A stretch of DNA of 64,000 nt from Amycolatopsis vancoresmycina (lineage in GTDB: Bacteria; Actinomycetota; Actinomycetes; Mycobacteriales; Pseudonocardiaceae), in assembly GCF_000716785.1 (NCBI RefSeq), contig NZ_JNYY01000028.1, forward strand, positions 1-64,000, written 5' to 3'. The notes beneath the pieces are model-generated. The model did not search any database. It was given only the letters and a program-made list of their open reading frames with translations, and had not been told where the DNA came from. Position 1 is the stretch's first letter; each line of letters begins with the position of its first letter. This document shows positions 31,691 to 40,216 of the stretch, one piece after another. Position numbers and translations under genes: made by a program.

Positions 31691-32137
31691 TCAGCGGAGC
31701 CCGACGGCGGGGGCGTCGAAGGCGTCGGCGGGGAAGTGGAACTCGTCGGTGAGGTCGGTGAGGTCGCCGGCCTGCTGCCGCTGGTCCTGCAGCGAGGTGG
31801 CCTGGCCTTCCCAGTTGAGCCGCTCGAGGATCCATTCCTGGGCGAGCGCCTGGGGCGAGATCTGCCGCTCGGCGGCGATGTCCTTGAGCTGCTGGCTGGC
31901 GATGAGGCTCATCCGCAGCTGGTAGACCTGCGCCTCGCCGAATCGCTTGCCGGACCCGGTGCTCTCGAGGTCGTTGTCGGGGGCGAGCGCGGCCAGGTAG
32001 GAGGTCAGCTCGGTGTCTTCGGCAACACCATCGTCCGCAGGCTTCGCGGCACCACGATGACGACCGGAAGACGCGGCGGCTTTCAGGTTCGTGCGGCTGC
32101 TCAGGCGGCCAAGGGAGGGAAGAGGCACGCTGGCCAC
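31691..32137 (-). CDS. hypothetical protein with ribbon-helix-helix-like C-terminal region
   Basis: 148 aa from GTG 32137; the frame is open further upstream but the domain is not. A basic, probably disordered N-terminus (MASVPLPSLGRLSSRTNLKAAASSGRHRG) is followed by an acidic linker. Residues near 80-120 read AQVYQLRMSLIASQQL then KDIAAERQISPQALAQEWIL, the strand-helix-helix spacing of CopG/Arc-type DNA-binding proteins. No partner toxin gene is adjacent. It could be a regulator or nucleoid-associated protein. The 775-bp gene-free, repeat-rich stretch upstream may hold its binding sites. Confidence 0.55.
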   Translation of the reverse strand: MASVPLPSLGRLSSRTNLKAAASSGRHRGAAKPADDGVAEDTELTSYLAALAPDNDLESTGSGKRFGEAQVYQLRMSLIASQQLKDIAAERQISPQALAQEWILERLNWEGQATSLQDQRQQAGDLTDLTDEFHFPADAFDAPAVGLR

Positions 32138-32296
32138 GATAACGTTTAGATCTCGCAACACAAACCACTGTGAGCTACAACACGCCCAAAACATTCCCCA
32201 TTCAGCTCAACCCCCACCCAAAAAGCCCAACCCCCACCAACACAAAGCAACCCCCAAATAACCCACCGAGTCGATCACCCCCACCAAGAGAGCCAC

Positions 32297-32359
32297 CACA
32301 CGTGACCGGAGGGGCATCACACGTGCTTGCAGAGGCATCACGCGTGACTGGAGGGGCAT
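32297..32359. repeat. 21-bp tandem repeat, three units
   Basis: Units begin at 32297, 32318 and 32339, based on CACACGTGACCGGAGGGGCA plus T, with a partial fourth unit at 32360. Units 1 and 3 differ at 2 positions and unit 2 is more diverged. CACGTG or CGCGTG recurs at one 21-bp phase, two helical turns. Confidence 0.75.
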
Positions 32360-32521
32360 CACAGGAGCGGGCAGCGCAGCGCGAGCTGGCGCGCGCAGCG
32401 CCCCAGTTGGTCCACCCAAGGCGAGGTCACCGACGGACGTAACCAGACGCGCAAGGGCGCCCAGCGCCCGAAGCGAAAACGGGACAACGCTGGAAGCCGA
32501 GCAGGAGGCACCGTGGGGGGT

Positions 32522-32638
32522 CCGGGGGGCTCGGCCCCCCGGGTCAGCACTCCGACATTGCGGGGGAGGCGAAGGGCGAAGCCCGAGCAGCCCCCGCAAA
32601 TGGAGGACCCCCGCGCCAGGGGGAGGAACGCGGGGGTC
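32522..32638. repeat. cluster of three strong inverted repeats
   Basis: Hairpin A: CCGGGGGGC/GCCCCCCGG with a 3-nt loop (32522-32542). Hairpin B: TTGCGGGGG (32559-32567) with CCCCCGCAA (32591-32599) and GGGC/GCCC inside. Hairpin C: GACCCCCGCG (32606-32615) with CGCGGGGGTC (32629-32638). No gene end is close enough for simple termination of a known transcript. Confidence 0.65.
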
Positions 32639-32912
32639 GGAGGGGATCTCCACAGGCGCTGACCGGGGGTGTGTCAGCACCTCGATTGTTGCACGAGTTG
32701 GGTGGTTGGGCGAGTGGAGAGCGGGAAATTTCCCCGTGTGGTGTCACTTTGCGGTCTGGGTGACGCTCGTTCGGCTGGGTTCTTCTTCGGTTGTGCCGAT
32801 TGCGCTGCGTTGAGCGGAGCGTGGCCTCAGGTTCACTCTCCGGGGGGCTGTGTGTGGTGGCCGGCGCTGGTTAGCCTCGCGGCCAAGTTGTTGTGAGCCG
32901 TATGGAGGGGCT

Positions 32913-33167
32913 ATGAGCGGGTCTGTTGAAGTGCGGCAGTTCCTCCTTCGGTACGAAGGTGCCGATGGGGGGAGTGCGCCGTTTGCGGGGGCGTTGCCGG
33001 CTCAGCGGAGCGGGGCGGCCGATGCGCAGCGGGTGTCGGATGATCAGGTCCGGCGGGCTCGGCTGGCGGTGGCGCATGGTGCGCTGGGGGTCGAGGACTG
33101 TGTTCAGTTGCTGGAGATGCTGGGGTTGAACCTGGATGAGGACGGGCAGGCGCCGGTCCAGCGGTGA
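32913..33167 (+). CDS. 84-aa conserved-looking hypothetical protein
   Basis: ATG 32913 with GGAGGGG 5 nt upstream. The product opens MSGSVEVRQFLLRYEGADGG; its C-terminal half is helical and well defined (VSDDQVRRARLAVAHGALGVEDCVQLLEMLGL), followed by an acidic tail. No membrane helix or metal motif. I do not recognise the family. The next gene, 150 bp downstream in the same direction, has its own ribosome site. Confidence 0.65.
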   Translation: MSGSVEVRQFLLRYEGADGGSAPFAGALPAQRSGAADAQRVSDDQVRRARLAVAHGALGVEDCVQLLEMLGLNLDEDGQAPVQR

Positions 33168-33317
33168 GCGGGTGGGCCCGGCGGGTCGCGCTGGGCCTGT
33201 TCCGTGATATTTCCGCAGGTTGTGCCGGTTTTCCGGCAGTGATTGGCAAGGCCGTCCCGTCTAGTTGACCCGCGTTTCGTAACAGTGTTGCGGTCGCTGT
33301 GTCGAAAGGGGACGGCC

Positions 33318-34112
33318 ATGACGGCGATCGAGGGTGTGGCGGAGCTGGCGAACCGGATCAGGCCGGTCGTGCAGGCGCTGGGCGGGAAGTTCATGACGTC
33401 GCCGGAGCTGGCGGCGGTCGAGGCGGAGGTGGGTCTTCCGCCGCGTTCGCTGTACCTGCGGGGGCGGTCCGCCGTGCTCGGGGACGTGCCGCCGAAGGTG
33501 GCCGCCGAGCTGTTCGGCATCTTCCCGCACTGGCTGTTCGAGTACGTCCTGCCGGCGGCGACGGCGGTCCTCGACGCGCCCGCCGCGGTCCGCGCCTACG
33601 CGGAGTCATCGGCGCGGTGGTCCCGCGTCAACCTTTCGGCCGTATCGGAACCCGGCCGCCTGGCCGAGCTGCTGTTCCACGTGGTGGACACCGCGGACGC
33701 CAGCGCGCTGGCGCTCTTCGCCGGCTGGAAGAACGCCGAACGTCCCGCGGGTGACGTCGAACGCCTCGGCTTCGCGTTGATGGTCTTCCGCGAGCTGCGC
33801 GGCGGCCTCCACTTCGCAGCCCTGCGCGCATTGGGCCTGTCGGTGCCGGAGGCGGTGATCGCGGACCCGGAGGGCGGCCGCGAGCGGCTGCTGCGCACGG
33901 CGTGGCCCGAGGACGCGGCGAACGAGCTGACGGCGGCGGCGGAGCGCAAAACGGACCTGCGCGACCGCTGGCGGCACGCGGAGGCGCTGACCGACGACCG
34001 GATCGCCGAACTGCTCGTGTCGGCACTGTCCGACCAGGAGCGGGCCGAGCTCGACCGCCGCCTGGCGGAACTGGCGGCGTTTGCGCAGCTCCCGGGCCTG
34101 CCGACGACTTAA
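33318..34112 (+). CDS. helical hypothetical protein (SCO6045-like region)
   Basis: 264 aa, ATG 33318 behind AAAGGGGA. An N-terminal winged-helix-like segment (GVAELANRIRPVVQALGGKFMTSPELAAVEAEVGLPPRSLYLRGRSAVLGDVPPKVAAELFGIFPHWLFEYVL, residues 5-75) is followed by a mostly helical domain with WSRVNLSAVSEPGRLAELLFHVVDTADASALALFAGWKNAE and FRELRGGLHFAALRALGL. The wording matches an actinomycete family of unknown role annotated SCO6045-like; no enzyme motif is apparent. Cytosolic. It ends 100 bp before the tRNA cluster. Confidence 0.7.
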   Translation: MTAIEGVAELANRIRPVVQALGGKFMTSPELAAVEAEVGLPPRSLYLRGRSAVLGDVPPKVAAELFGIFPHWLFEYVLPAATAVLDAPAAVRAYAESSARWSRVNLSAVSEPGRLAELLFHVVDTADASALALFAGWKNAERPAGDVERLGFALMVFRELRGGLHFAALRALGLSVPEAVIADPEGGRERLLRTAWPEDAANELTAAAERKTDLRDRWRHAEALTDDRIAELLVSALSDQERAELDRRLAELAAFAQLPGLPTT

Positions 34113-34211
34113 GGAACCCCCGGTGCAAACCGGTGGCGGCGTGCCCTATGCTTGTAATCGCTCCCAGGGGAACCTGAGAGCGCGGTCGGTCGGTCACCCG
34201 AAACCGGCCGG

Positions 34212-34284
34212 GCTCCCATCGTTCAGCGGCCTAGGACTCCGCCCTTTCAAGGCGGCAACGCGGGTTCGAATCCCGTTGGGAGTA
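34212..34284 (+). tRNA. tRNA-Glu(UUC)
   Basis: 73 nt. Acceptor GCTCCCA pairs with TGGGAGT (G1-U72, as in other actinomycete tRNA-Glu); the anticodon stem CCGCC-CTTTCAA-GGCGG has anticodon TTC; T arm CGGG-TTCGAAT-CCCG. First of a three-tRNA cluster. Confidence 0.95.
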
Positions 34285-34305
34285 CGCAGTACTGTAGTGA
34301 TGCAA

Positions 34306-34379
34306 GGCCCTGTGGCGCAGTTGGTTAGCGCGTCGCCCTGTCACGGCGAAGGTCGCGGGTTCGAGTCCCGTCAGGGTCG
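34306..34379 (+). tRNA. tRNA-Asp(GUC)
   Basis: 74 nt. Acceptor GGCCCTG with CAGGGTC; anticodon stem CGCC-CTGTCAC-GGCG gives anticodon GTC; T arm GCGGG-TTCGAGT-CCCGT. Discriminator G, the expected identity base for Asp. Confidence 0.95.
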
Positions 34380-34410
34380 CAAGATCGTTCGGCTCCTTGC
34401 CGGCGTTCCC

Positions 34411-34484
34411 GGCCAGGTAGCTCAGTTGGTACGAGCGTCCGCCTGAAAAGCGGAAGGTCGCCGGTTCGATCCCGGCCCTGGCCA
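34411..34484 (+). tRNA. tRNA-Phe(GAA)
   Basis: 74 nt. Acceptor GGCCAGG with CCTGGCC; anticodon stem TCCGC-CTGAAAA-GCGGA gives anticodon GAA; T arm GCCGG-TTCGATC-CCGGC; discriminator A. Last tRNA of the cluster, followed by a terminator. Confidence 0.95.
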
Positions 34485-34490
34485 CGCACG

Positions 34491-34527
34491 AAGAAACCGT
34501 CTTGACACTGGTCAAGGCGGTTTTCTT
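34491..34527 (+). terminator. terminator of the tRNA cluster
   Basis: AAGAAACCGTCTTGAC pairs with GTCAAGGCGGTTTTCTT with a 4-nt loop ACTG; the 3' arm carries TTTTCTT. The methyltransferase GTG is only 6 nt beyond it. Confidence 0.85.
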
Positions 34528-34532
34528 GTTGT

Positions 34533-35114
34533 GTGACGGACATCTGGGACGCCGAGGCCGCCTCCTTCGACGAGCAACCCGACCACGGCTTGAAAGACCC
34601 CGCCGTGCGGGCCGCCTGGGCGGATCTCCTGCTGCCGCTCCTGCCGCCCGCGCCCGCTGCCGTCGTCGATCTCGGGTGTGGGACCGGCAGTCTTGCCATC
34701 CTCGCCGCGCAGGCCGGTCACCTCGTGCACGGTGTCGATCTGTCCCGCGGGATGCTTGCCGTTGCCGCGGAGAAAGCCGTGGCCGCCGGGGTCGAGGTGG
34801 ACTTCCGGGCCGGGGATGCCGCTGATCCGCCCTGTGCGCCCGGTGCCTACGACGTCGTCCTCGTGCGGCACGTGCTGTGGGCGCTGCCCGATCCCGCCGC
34901 CGCGCTCGGGGCCTGGGTTCGGCTGCTGAAACCCGGTGGCCGCCTGGTTCTCGTCGAAGGACGGTGGTTCACCGGGGCCGGGATCGCCGCCGCGGAGTGC
35001 GAACGCCTCGTTCTCCTGCACCGGAATGAGACGGTGGTCACGCGGCTCGACGACCCCGCCCTGTGGGGTGCGCCGATCGAGGACGAGCGGTACGTGCTCG
35101 TCAGCCGGCGCTGA
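34533..35114 (+). CDS. class I SAM-dependent methyltransferase
   Basis: 193 aa from GTG 34533. Rossmann methyltransferase: motif I VVDLGCGTGSLAI (about residues 42-55), HGVDLSRGMLAVAAEKA, AYDVVLVRHVLWALPDPAAALGAWVRLLKPGGRLVLVEG. The acceptor is not predictable. The start is only 6 nt after the tRNA-cluster terminator, so transcription probably begins inside or just after the tRNA region, or depends on read-through. The downstream YCII gene is on the same strand, 109 bp away. Confidence 0.85.
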   Translation: MTDIWDAEAASFDEQPDHGLKDPAVRAAWADLLLPLLPPAPAAVVDLGCGTGSLAILAAQAGHLVHGVDLSRGMLAVAAEKAVAAGVEVDFRAGDAADPPCAPGAYDVVLVRHVLWALPDPAAALGAWVRLLKPGGRLVLVEGRWFTGAGIAAAECERLVLLHRNETVVTRLDDPALWGAPIEDERYVLVSRR

Positions 35115-35223
35115 ACGCCACTCGCTAGGCCGAACGAGTGAACCGGCTGAACCCGTGTCCGGACGGGCCGGACAGCACCGACCACCCGGCAAAAGCAACC
35201 ACCTGCGAACCCGGGAGCCGGAC

Positions 35224-35574
35224 ATGCGTTACCTCCTCACCCTCCACATGAACCCCACCCTCTGGGCCACCCTCACCGACGAGCAGAAGAACGGCGTCTA
35301 CGAAGGGCACGGAACCTTCATCAAGCTCGTCACCGAGTCCGGGGAGATGGTCGAGACCAAGGCACTCGCCGAACCCGCCGAAACCAAGACCGTCCGCGTC
35401 AAGGACGGAAAAGCGCAGACCGAGACCGGCCCCTTCGTCGACGCCGCGACCTTCCTCTGCGGCTACTACGTCGTCGACGTCGAAAGCGAAGCGCGGGCCG
35501 TCGAGCTGGCCGCGCAGATCCCCGACGCCGCCTACACCGCCGTCGAGGTGCGGGCGGTCGTGCACGAAGGTTGA
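35224..35574 (+). CDS. YCII/DGPF-family protein
   Basis: 116 aa, ATG 35224 behind GGGAG. Ferredoxin-like YCII-related fold: MRYLLTLHMNPTLW, a central VKDGKAQTETGPFVDAATFLCGYYVVDVESEARAVELAAQIP (the DGPF-type segment reads TGPF) and the terminal YTAVEVRAVV. Members often neighbour ECF sigma genes, but none is next to this one. A catalytic His-Asp pair used in other YCII proteins is not clear. Function unknown. Confidence 0.85.
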   Translation: MRYLLTLHMNPTLWATLTDEQKNGVYEGHGTFIKLVTESGEMVETKALAEPAETKTVRVKDGKAQTETGPFVDAATFLCGYYVVDVESEARAVELAAQIPDAAYTAVEVRAVVHEG

Positions 35575-35607
35575 CCTCCAGCAAGGTCGAGGTTCCACCA
35601 TGGACTC

Positions 35608-36399
35608 ATGACCACTGAAGGGGAATGGGGGATCGGCGCCGTCGATCTCGACGCCTACCTCGCACGCGTCGGGCAGCCTCGCCGGGCCCCGTCCGAAGAC
35701 GCACTCAGAGACCTCATGCGGGCTCACGTCCAGGCCATCCCGTTCGAGAACGTCGACGTCGTTCTCGGGCAGCACCAAGGGATTTCCCTCGACGTCGTGA
35801 GCGCGAAGCTCGTCGGGCGGCGGCGGGGCGGCTACTGCTACGAACAAAGTGGCCTCTTCGCCGCCGTTCTCGAACAGCTCGGCTACACCGTGCACCGGCT
35901 CTCCGCGCGCGTGCAGCCGCGGCGGCCCGGGCCCTACACCCACATGACGCTCGTCGTCGACGTCGACGGCCGGAGCTTCCTCGCCGACGTCGGGTTCGGG
36001 GCCGGGATCCTCGACCCGATGCCGCTCCTCGACGGCCACGAGGTCGACCAGGCCGGCTGGCTGCACCGCATCACGCGGAACGGCGACTGGTGGACGCTGC
36101 AGAAAGGCGAGGAGGACATCCTCGAGTTCCGGCTCAACGAGATGCACCCCATCGACTACGAGGTCTACCACCACTACACGTCGACGCACCCGAAGTCGCC
36201 GTTCACCGGACGGCTGGTGATCATGACGCTCGAACCCGGCGTCAGCCGCCGCCTCCTGGGCCGCGAGCTCACCGTCGAACGCCCCGACGGCAGCAGCGAA
36301 ACCACCACCATCGCGCCGGACGAGCTCGACGCCACCCTCAAGGACCTCGGCATCGAGCTGACGCCGGACGAGCTGGAGCGCCTGAAAACCGGCTACTGA
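35608..36399 (+). CDS. nat: arylamine N-acetyltransferase
   Basis: 263 aa, ATG 35608. NAT family with a Cys-His-Asp triad: Cys in RRGGYCYEQSGLFAAVLEQLGY (about residue 74), His in YTHMTLVVDVDG and Asp in LADVGFGAG. It opens IGAVDLDAYLARVG and IPFENVDVVLGQ, typical of actinobacterial NATs. It transfers acetyl (or propionyl/malonyl) from CoA to aromatic amines or hydrazines; in actinomycetes some act in secondary metabolism (amide synthases of ansamycins), but no polyketide genes are nearby. The 3' end overlaps the convergent GGDEF/EAL gene by 7 bp. Confidence 0.93.
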   Translation: MTTEGEWGIGAVDLDAYLARVGQPRRAPSEDALRDLMRAHVQAIPFENVDVVLGQHQGISLDVVSAKLVGRRRGGYCYEQSGLFAAVLEQLGYTVHRLSARVQPRRPGPYTHMTLVVDVDGRSFLADVGFGAGILDPMPLLDGHEVDQAGWLHRITRNGDWWTLQKGEEDILEFRLNEMHPIDYEVYHHYTSTHPKSPFTGRLVIMTLEPGVSRRLLGRELTVERPDGSSETTTIAPDELDATLKDLGIELTPDELERLKTGY

Positions 36400-38717
36400 C
36401 CGAACAGCTCGGCCGCCGGCACCGGACGGCCGAGGTGGTAGCCCTGCGCCTGGTCGCAGCCGAGCGCGCGGAGCAGGTCCACCTGCTCCGCCGACTCGAC
36501 GCCTTCCGCGATCACCGTCAGATCCACCGCGTGCGCCATCGCGATGATGCTCGTCACGATCGCCTCGGCGTCCCGTGACTCGGCGATCCCCGTGATGAAC
36601 GAGCGGTCGATCTTCAGCGTGTCCAGCGTCAGCCGGCGCAGCTGCGCGAGCGACGAATAACCGGTGCCGAAGTCGTCGATCGCCAGCAGCACCCCCAGCG
36701 ACCGCAGGGACGCCAGCACTTCCCCGGCCGCCTCCTGGTCGCGCATCAACGCGCTTTCGGTCACCTCCAGGCACAGCGCGCCCGCCGGCAGCCCGGTGCT
36801 CGCCAGCGCGTCCTGGACCGCCGGGACCAGGTGCGGGTCGTCGAGCTGGCGGGTCGACAGGTTGACCTTCAGCGTCAGGTCCAGACCCTGCCGGATCCGC
36901 CGCGCGGCGAGTTCGCGGGTCGTCGCGCGCAGCATCTCCTTGCCGATCACGTTGATCAGGTCGCTCTCCTCGGCGAGCGGGATGAACTCCGCCGGGGAGA
37001 TCGCGCCGTGCCGCGGGTGCGTCCACCGCAGCAGCGCCTCCACCGCGACCATCTCGCCGCTCCGCAGGTCGACGACCGGCTGGTACGCGGGCCAGAGCTG
37101 GCCGTCGTGCACCGCGTCGCGCAGGTCCTGCTCCATCCGCAGCCGCCGCTGCATCCGCTCGCGCAGCCCGACGTCGAAGAAGTGGTGCCGGGCCCGCCCG
37201 AGCGTCTTCGCCTGGTACATCGCCACATCCGCGTCGCGCAGCAAGTCTTCGGCGCTGCGGCGGTCGTCATGGCCGACGAGCACGACGCCGATGCTCGCGT
37301 CGAGGTGCAGCTGCCTGCCCAGCACGCCGATCGGCTCGGCCAGCGCCGCCCGCAGGTGCTCGGCCAGCGCGCGGACCTCGCCCGGGTCGGTGACCTCCGC
37401 GGTGACGACGACGAACTCGTCGCCGCCCAGCCTGCCCACCAGGTCGTCGCGGCCCGAGCTGCGGCGCAGGCGCTCGCCGACGATCCGCAGCACCTGGTCG
37501 CCGACCGAGTGCCCGAGCGAGTCGTTGATCACCTTGAACTTGTCCAGGTCGAGGAACAGCACGGTGACCGCGCCCCGCTCGCGGACGTCGAGCCTGCCCA
37601 GCACCAGGGTCCGGTTCGCCAGCCGGGTCAGCGGGTCGTGGGTGGCGTCGTGGGCGAGCTGCGCGCTGATCGCGCGGGTCTCGGTGATGTCGGTGAACGA
37701 CGTGACCACGGCCATCGCCGCCGGGTCGTCCGGGTTGAGCAGCCGCGAGGTCAGCGACACCCAGACGTCGCGGCCGTCCGGCCGGCGCAGGCGCACGACC
37801 AGGCCGTTGTGCGTCACCCCGGTCCGCCGGGTCTGCACCGACGGCAGCTCGTCCGGCGGGATCCACTGCCCGGACTCGGTGAACAGCACCAGCGTGTGGC
37901 AGGGGACGCCGACCAGGTCGGCTTCGGCGACGCCGAGGATCCGGCAGGCCGCCGGGTTCGCGGCTTCGATGAGCCCCGCCGGGCCCATCACCAGCACGCC
38001 TTCGTCGAGGGACGCGACCACCGTCCGGTAGTTCTGCTCGGCCCGCCGCCGCGCGGTTTCGTCGGCGCAGACCAGCACGTAGCCGTCGTTCATCTCCGCG
38101 GCCGAGACGCGGACCGCCAGCGGCGCGCCGTCCCGCCGCCGGTGCACCGCCTCCGCGACCCCGCCGCCGCGCCGGATGGCGGGCAGGTCGAGGGGCGCGC
38201 CGATGAGCTCGCTCGCGCGCCGCCCGACGGCTTCGGCCGCGGTCCAGCCGTACACCGCCTCGGCGGCCGGGTTCCAGCTGGTCACGACGCCTTCGCCGGT
38301 GGTCGCGATCAGCGCGTCGCTGACGTGCGACACCAGCGCGGCCTGGTAGCGGAGGGCGTCGGCGGCCGCCTTCTTCGCCGTGATGTCCCGCATGACGACC
38401 TGGTAGGCGCCGGGCGCTTCGAGGCGCACCGACACCGTCTCCACGGCGAACTTGCTGCCGTCGAGCCGGGACATCAGCGCTTCGACCGGTTCGCTCGCCT
38501 GCCCGGGCTCAGTCAGCTGCGCCGGCGTCGCCACCACGGCGGCCCGCGACTCCTCGGCGACGAAGTCCGTGAACCGCCGTCCGACGATCTCGTCCGGGCA
38601 GCGGGCGGCGAACGTCTCCAGCGCGGCGCGGTTGACGTAGGTGAGGACGCCGTTCTCGTGGACGCAGATCGCGTCCGGACTCAGCTCGACCAGCGCGGCG
38701 AGCGAGTCAGCCTCCAT
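36393..38717 (-). CDS. PAS-PAS-PAS-GGDEF-EAL cyclic-di-GMP protein
   Basis: 774 aa, ATG 38717. Three PAS domains (about 5-115, 125-230, 240-350) lead to GGDEF (about 365-525) and EAL (about 535-770). The cyclase signature is intact (GRLGGDEFVVV) with LFLDLDKFKVINDSLGH, and the phosphodiesterase signature EALLRW plus IDDFGTGYSSLAQL and KIDRSFI is also intact, so both c-di-GMP synthesis and breakdown are possible. Soluble; no membrane helix. In actinomycetes c-di-GMP controls development through BldD. No neighbour shares its operon. Confidence 0.95.
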   Translation of the reverse strand: MEADSLAALVELSPDAICVHENGVLTYVNRAALETFAARCPDEIVGRRFTDFVAEESRAAVVATPAQLTEPGQASEPVEALMSRLDGSKFAVETVSVRLEAPGAYQVVMRDITAKKAAADALRYQAALVSHVSDALIATTGEGVVTSWNPAAEAVYGWTAAEAVGRRASELIGAPLDLPAIRRGGGVAEAVHRRRDGAPLAVRVSAAEMNDGYVLVCADETARRRAEQNYRTVVASLDEGVLVMGPAGLIEAANPAACRILGVAEADLVGVPCHTLVLFTESGQWIPPDELPSVQTRRTGVTHNGLVVRLRRPDGRDVWVSLTSRLLNPDDPAAMAVVTSFTDITETRAISAQLAHDATHDPLTRLANRTLVLGRLDVRERGAVTVLFLDLDKFKVINDSLGHSVGDQVLRIVGERLRRSSGRDDLVGRLGGDEFVVVTAEVTDPGEVRALAEHLRAALAEPIGVLGRQLHLDASIGVVLVGHDDRRSAEDLLRDADVAMYQAKTLGRARHHFFDVGLRERMQRRLRMEQDLRDAVHDGQLWPAYQPVVDLRSGEMVAVEALLRWTHPRHGAISPAEFIPLAEESDLINVIGKEMLRATTRELAARRIRQGLDLTLKVNLSTRQLDDPHLVPAVQDALASTGLPAGALCLEVTESALMRDQEAAGEVLASLRSLGVLLAIDDFGTGYSSLAQLRRLTLDTLKIDRSFITGIAESRDAEAIVTSIIAMAHAVDLTVIAEGVESAEQVDLLRALGCDQAQGYHLGRPVPAAELFGQ

Positions 38718-38757
38718 GAGCGTTCGTCCCCCATGCGGTCGGCGTGTGGCTCGTCGA

Positions 38758-39504
38758 TTACACCACCGACGCCGGTTCGTGCCTACCCGGCGGAATCCGC
38801 TCCCGGCCTGCGGAAGCGCGCCGCAGCCGTGGCCCCCAGAACAGCAGCCCGAAGTGCGCGGCGAACGCGTGGCCGAGCAGCGTGACGATCGAGTCGAGGC
38901 TCACCGGGTCGTCGCTGAGCCAGATCACCGCGATGAACGCCTCGGTCGCGGCGAGCGCCAGCAGCCGCGCGCGGCCGCCGAGCAGGAACACCAGGGCGCC
39001 GGCCGTGGTGAAGAAGCCGTAGCTGACCCCGATGTCGAGCCAGTGCCCGGCCGAGTTCGGCAGCACGTGTGCGCTGATCAGGGCCATCACCGGCAGCTCG
39101 GTGACGAGCGTGGCCAGCACGTGGCCGGAGAAGAACACGATCGCCACCCGGCGGGCGCGGAACCGGCGTTCCAGTGGCGCGACGGCGATCGCGAAGATCA
39201 CGACGTAGGCGAGCCAGCCTTCGTCGGACAGCCACAGTGCGCTGGTCAGCAGCGAAGTCAGCGGTCGGCGCCACAGGTTGTGGGCGTCGGTGCTCGACAG
39301 CCGCAGCAGCCGTTCGGTCAGGTCCGGGTCGGCGAACTTGAGCAGCAGCGTGGTGCCCAGCAGGACGACCAGGTAGCCGAAGGTGAACGGCGTCGTCTTC
39401 GGGTTCGGGACGAACTTCAGGACCGACCACCGGCCGCGCACACCGGCGACCGCGGGCACCGGCGGGGCGGCTTTCAGCAGCATGGGACGAGTCTCGGTGG
39501 TCAT
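38758..39504 (-). CDS. rhomboid-like membrane protein
   Basis: 248 aa, about six hydrophobic segments. After a cytosolic N-terminus, LWRRPLTSLLTSALWL, then FFSGHVLATLVTELP, a DIGVSYGFFTTAGALVFLL segment and LLGHAFAAHFGLLFW resemble the Ser (GxSxG) and His helices of rhomboid proteins. The Ser sits in GVSYG and a candidate catalytic His in LLGHAFAAH. Intramembrane proteolysis is possible but unproven for this actinobacterial subgroup. It ends with a basic Arg-rich tail. Monocistronic. Confidence 0.8.
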   Translation of the reverse strand: MTTETRPMLLKAAPPVPAVAGVRGRWSVLKFVPNPKTTPFTFGYLVVLLGTTLLLKFADPDLTERLLRLSSTDAHNLWRRPLTSLLTSALWLSDEGWLAYVVIFAIAVAPLERRFRARRVAIVFFSGHVLATLVTELPVMALISAHVLPNSAGHWLDIGVSYGFFTTAGALVFLLGGRARLLALAATEAFIAVIWLSDDPVSLDSIVTLLGHAFAAHFGLLFWGPRLRRASAGRERIPPGRHEPASVV

Positions 39505-39673
39505 GCTGGGAGTATCACGAGCGTCGGCTTAGAAAACGCTGTGGAAGTCACTGACCGTCAAGCAGAGCGTTACGTGACGATTTTTTGCCGGTACTTCACC
39601 CGTTCGGGGTCTTTTTACGGTAAGAATACGGCCACGATGTCGGCCGAAAGGCCTTTCGGGAGGGTCTGTCGGG

Positions 39674-40216
39674 GTGAACGACGAGGTATCGGTCGCCGAG
39701 CTGCTCGTGCGCGAGGGCTGGGGCGACCGTCCGGGACCGGGCCAGTCACGCTGGCGGGTGGTCGCGGTGATGCTCGCCGTCATCGTCGGCTGCGGTGCCG
39801 CCGCGTTGCTGGTCGCCTTCGGCGGCAAGGAACGCCAGGACGCCTCGCCGGTCGACCAGATCCAGGTCATCCCGTTCCCGCAGCGCACCACCGGACTGGG
39901 TGGCGCCGACCAGGCCACGGACTCCCCGCCCGACGGCGGGATCGGCGGCGGCACCGGTGGCGACGTCGTCACCGCGTCGAACGAGCACCGCGGCACCGTC
40001 ACCGAGGTGCCGGGCCGCCCGTCCACCTCGGACAGCAACAGCACCGGAACCGCGACGCCGACCGCCACGCCGTCCGGCTCCGCCCCGGCGACCACGGGCA
40101 GCCCGACGACGACACCGCCGGGGAACCCGCCGCCTCCTGGTGGTGGTCGCCCGCCGACTCCGACCACCACGCCGCGGTCCGACCCTTCGTGTGTGCTGCT
40201 GATCATCTGCTGGTGA
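39674..40216 (+). CDS. single-pass membrane protein with Pro/Thr-rich extracellular tail
   Basis: 180 aa from GTG 39674 behind GGGAGGG. A short cytosolic segment (VSVAELLVREGWGDRPG, seen at the N-terminus of several actinomycete envelope proteins), one membrane helix (VVAVMLAVIVGCGAAALLVAFG, about residues 29-50), then about 120 residues of low-complexity Pro/Ser/Thr/Gly, and a final hydrophobic CVLLIICW. The 16-bp palindrome CCGAAAGGCCTTTCGG (39644-39659) lies just upstream. Function unknown. The 3' end overlaps the convergent PPOX gene by 14 bp. Confidence 0.65.
   Translation: MNDEVSVAELLVREGWGDRPGPGQSRWRVVAVMLAVIVGCGAAALLVAFGGKERQDASPVDQIQVIPFPQRTTGLGGADQATDSPPDGGIGGGTGGDVVTASNEHRGTVTEVPGRPSTSDSNSTGTATPTATPSGSAPATTGSPTTTPPGNPPPPGGGRPPTPTTTPRSDPSCVLLIICW

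Larger units (their letters stand above)
32138..32912. other. 775-bp gene-free stretch with tandem repeats and hairpins
   Basis: It lies between divergent small genes. The part 32165-32290 is C-rich and G-poor on the + strand, unlike anything else in the window. It is followed by 21-bp tandem repeats (32297-32359) and three strong stem-loops (32522-32638). Open frames here do not show normal codon bias and encode low-complexity peptides. Confidence 0.6.

Noticed and set aside
32207..32680. 157-codon minus-strand frame containing a 7-residue repeat (MPLQSRV)
   Set aside because: Codon bias is wrong, the repeat is explained by the 21-bp tandem DNA repeat, and there is no supported start.
34212..34484. 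Integrated element at the tRNA cluster
   Set aside because: All three tRNAs are intact, followed by their own terminator; no integrase or duplicated 3' end.
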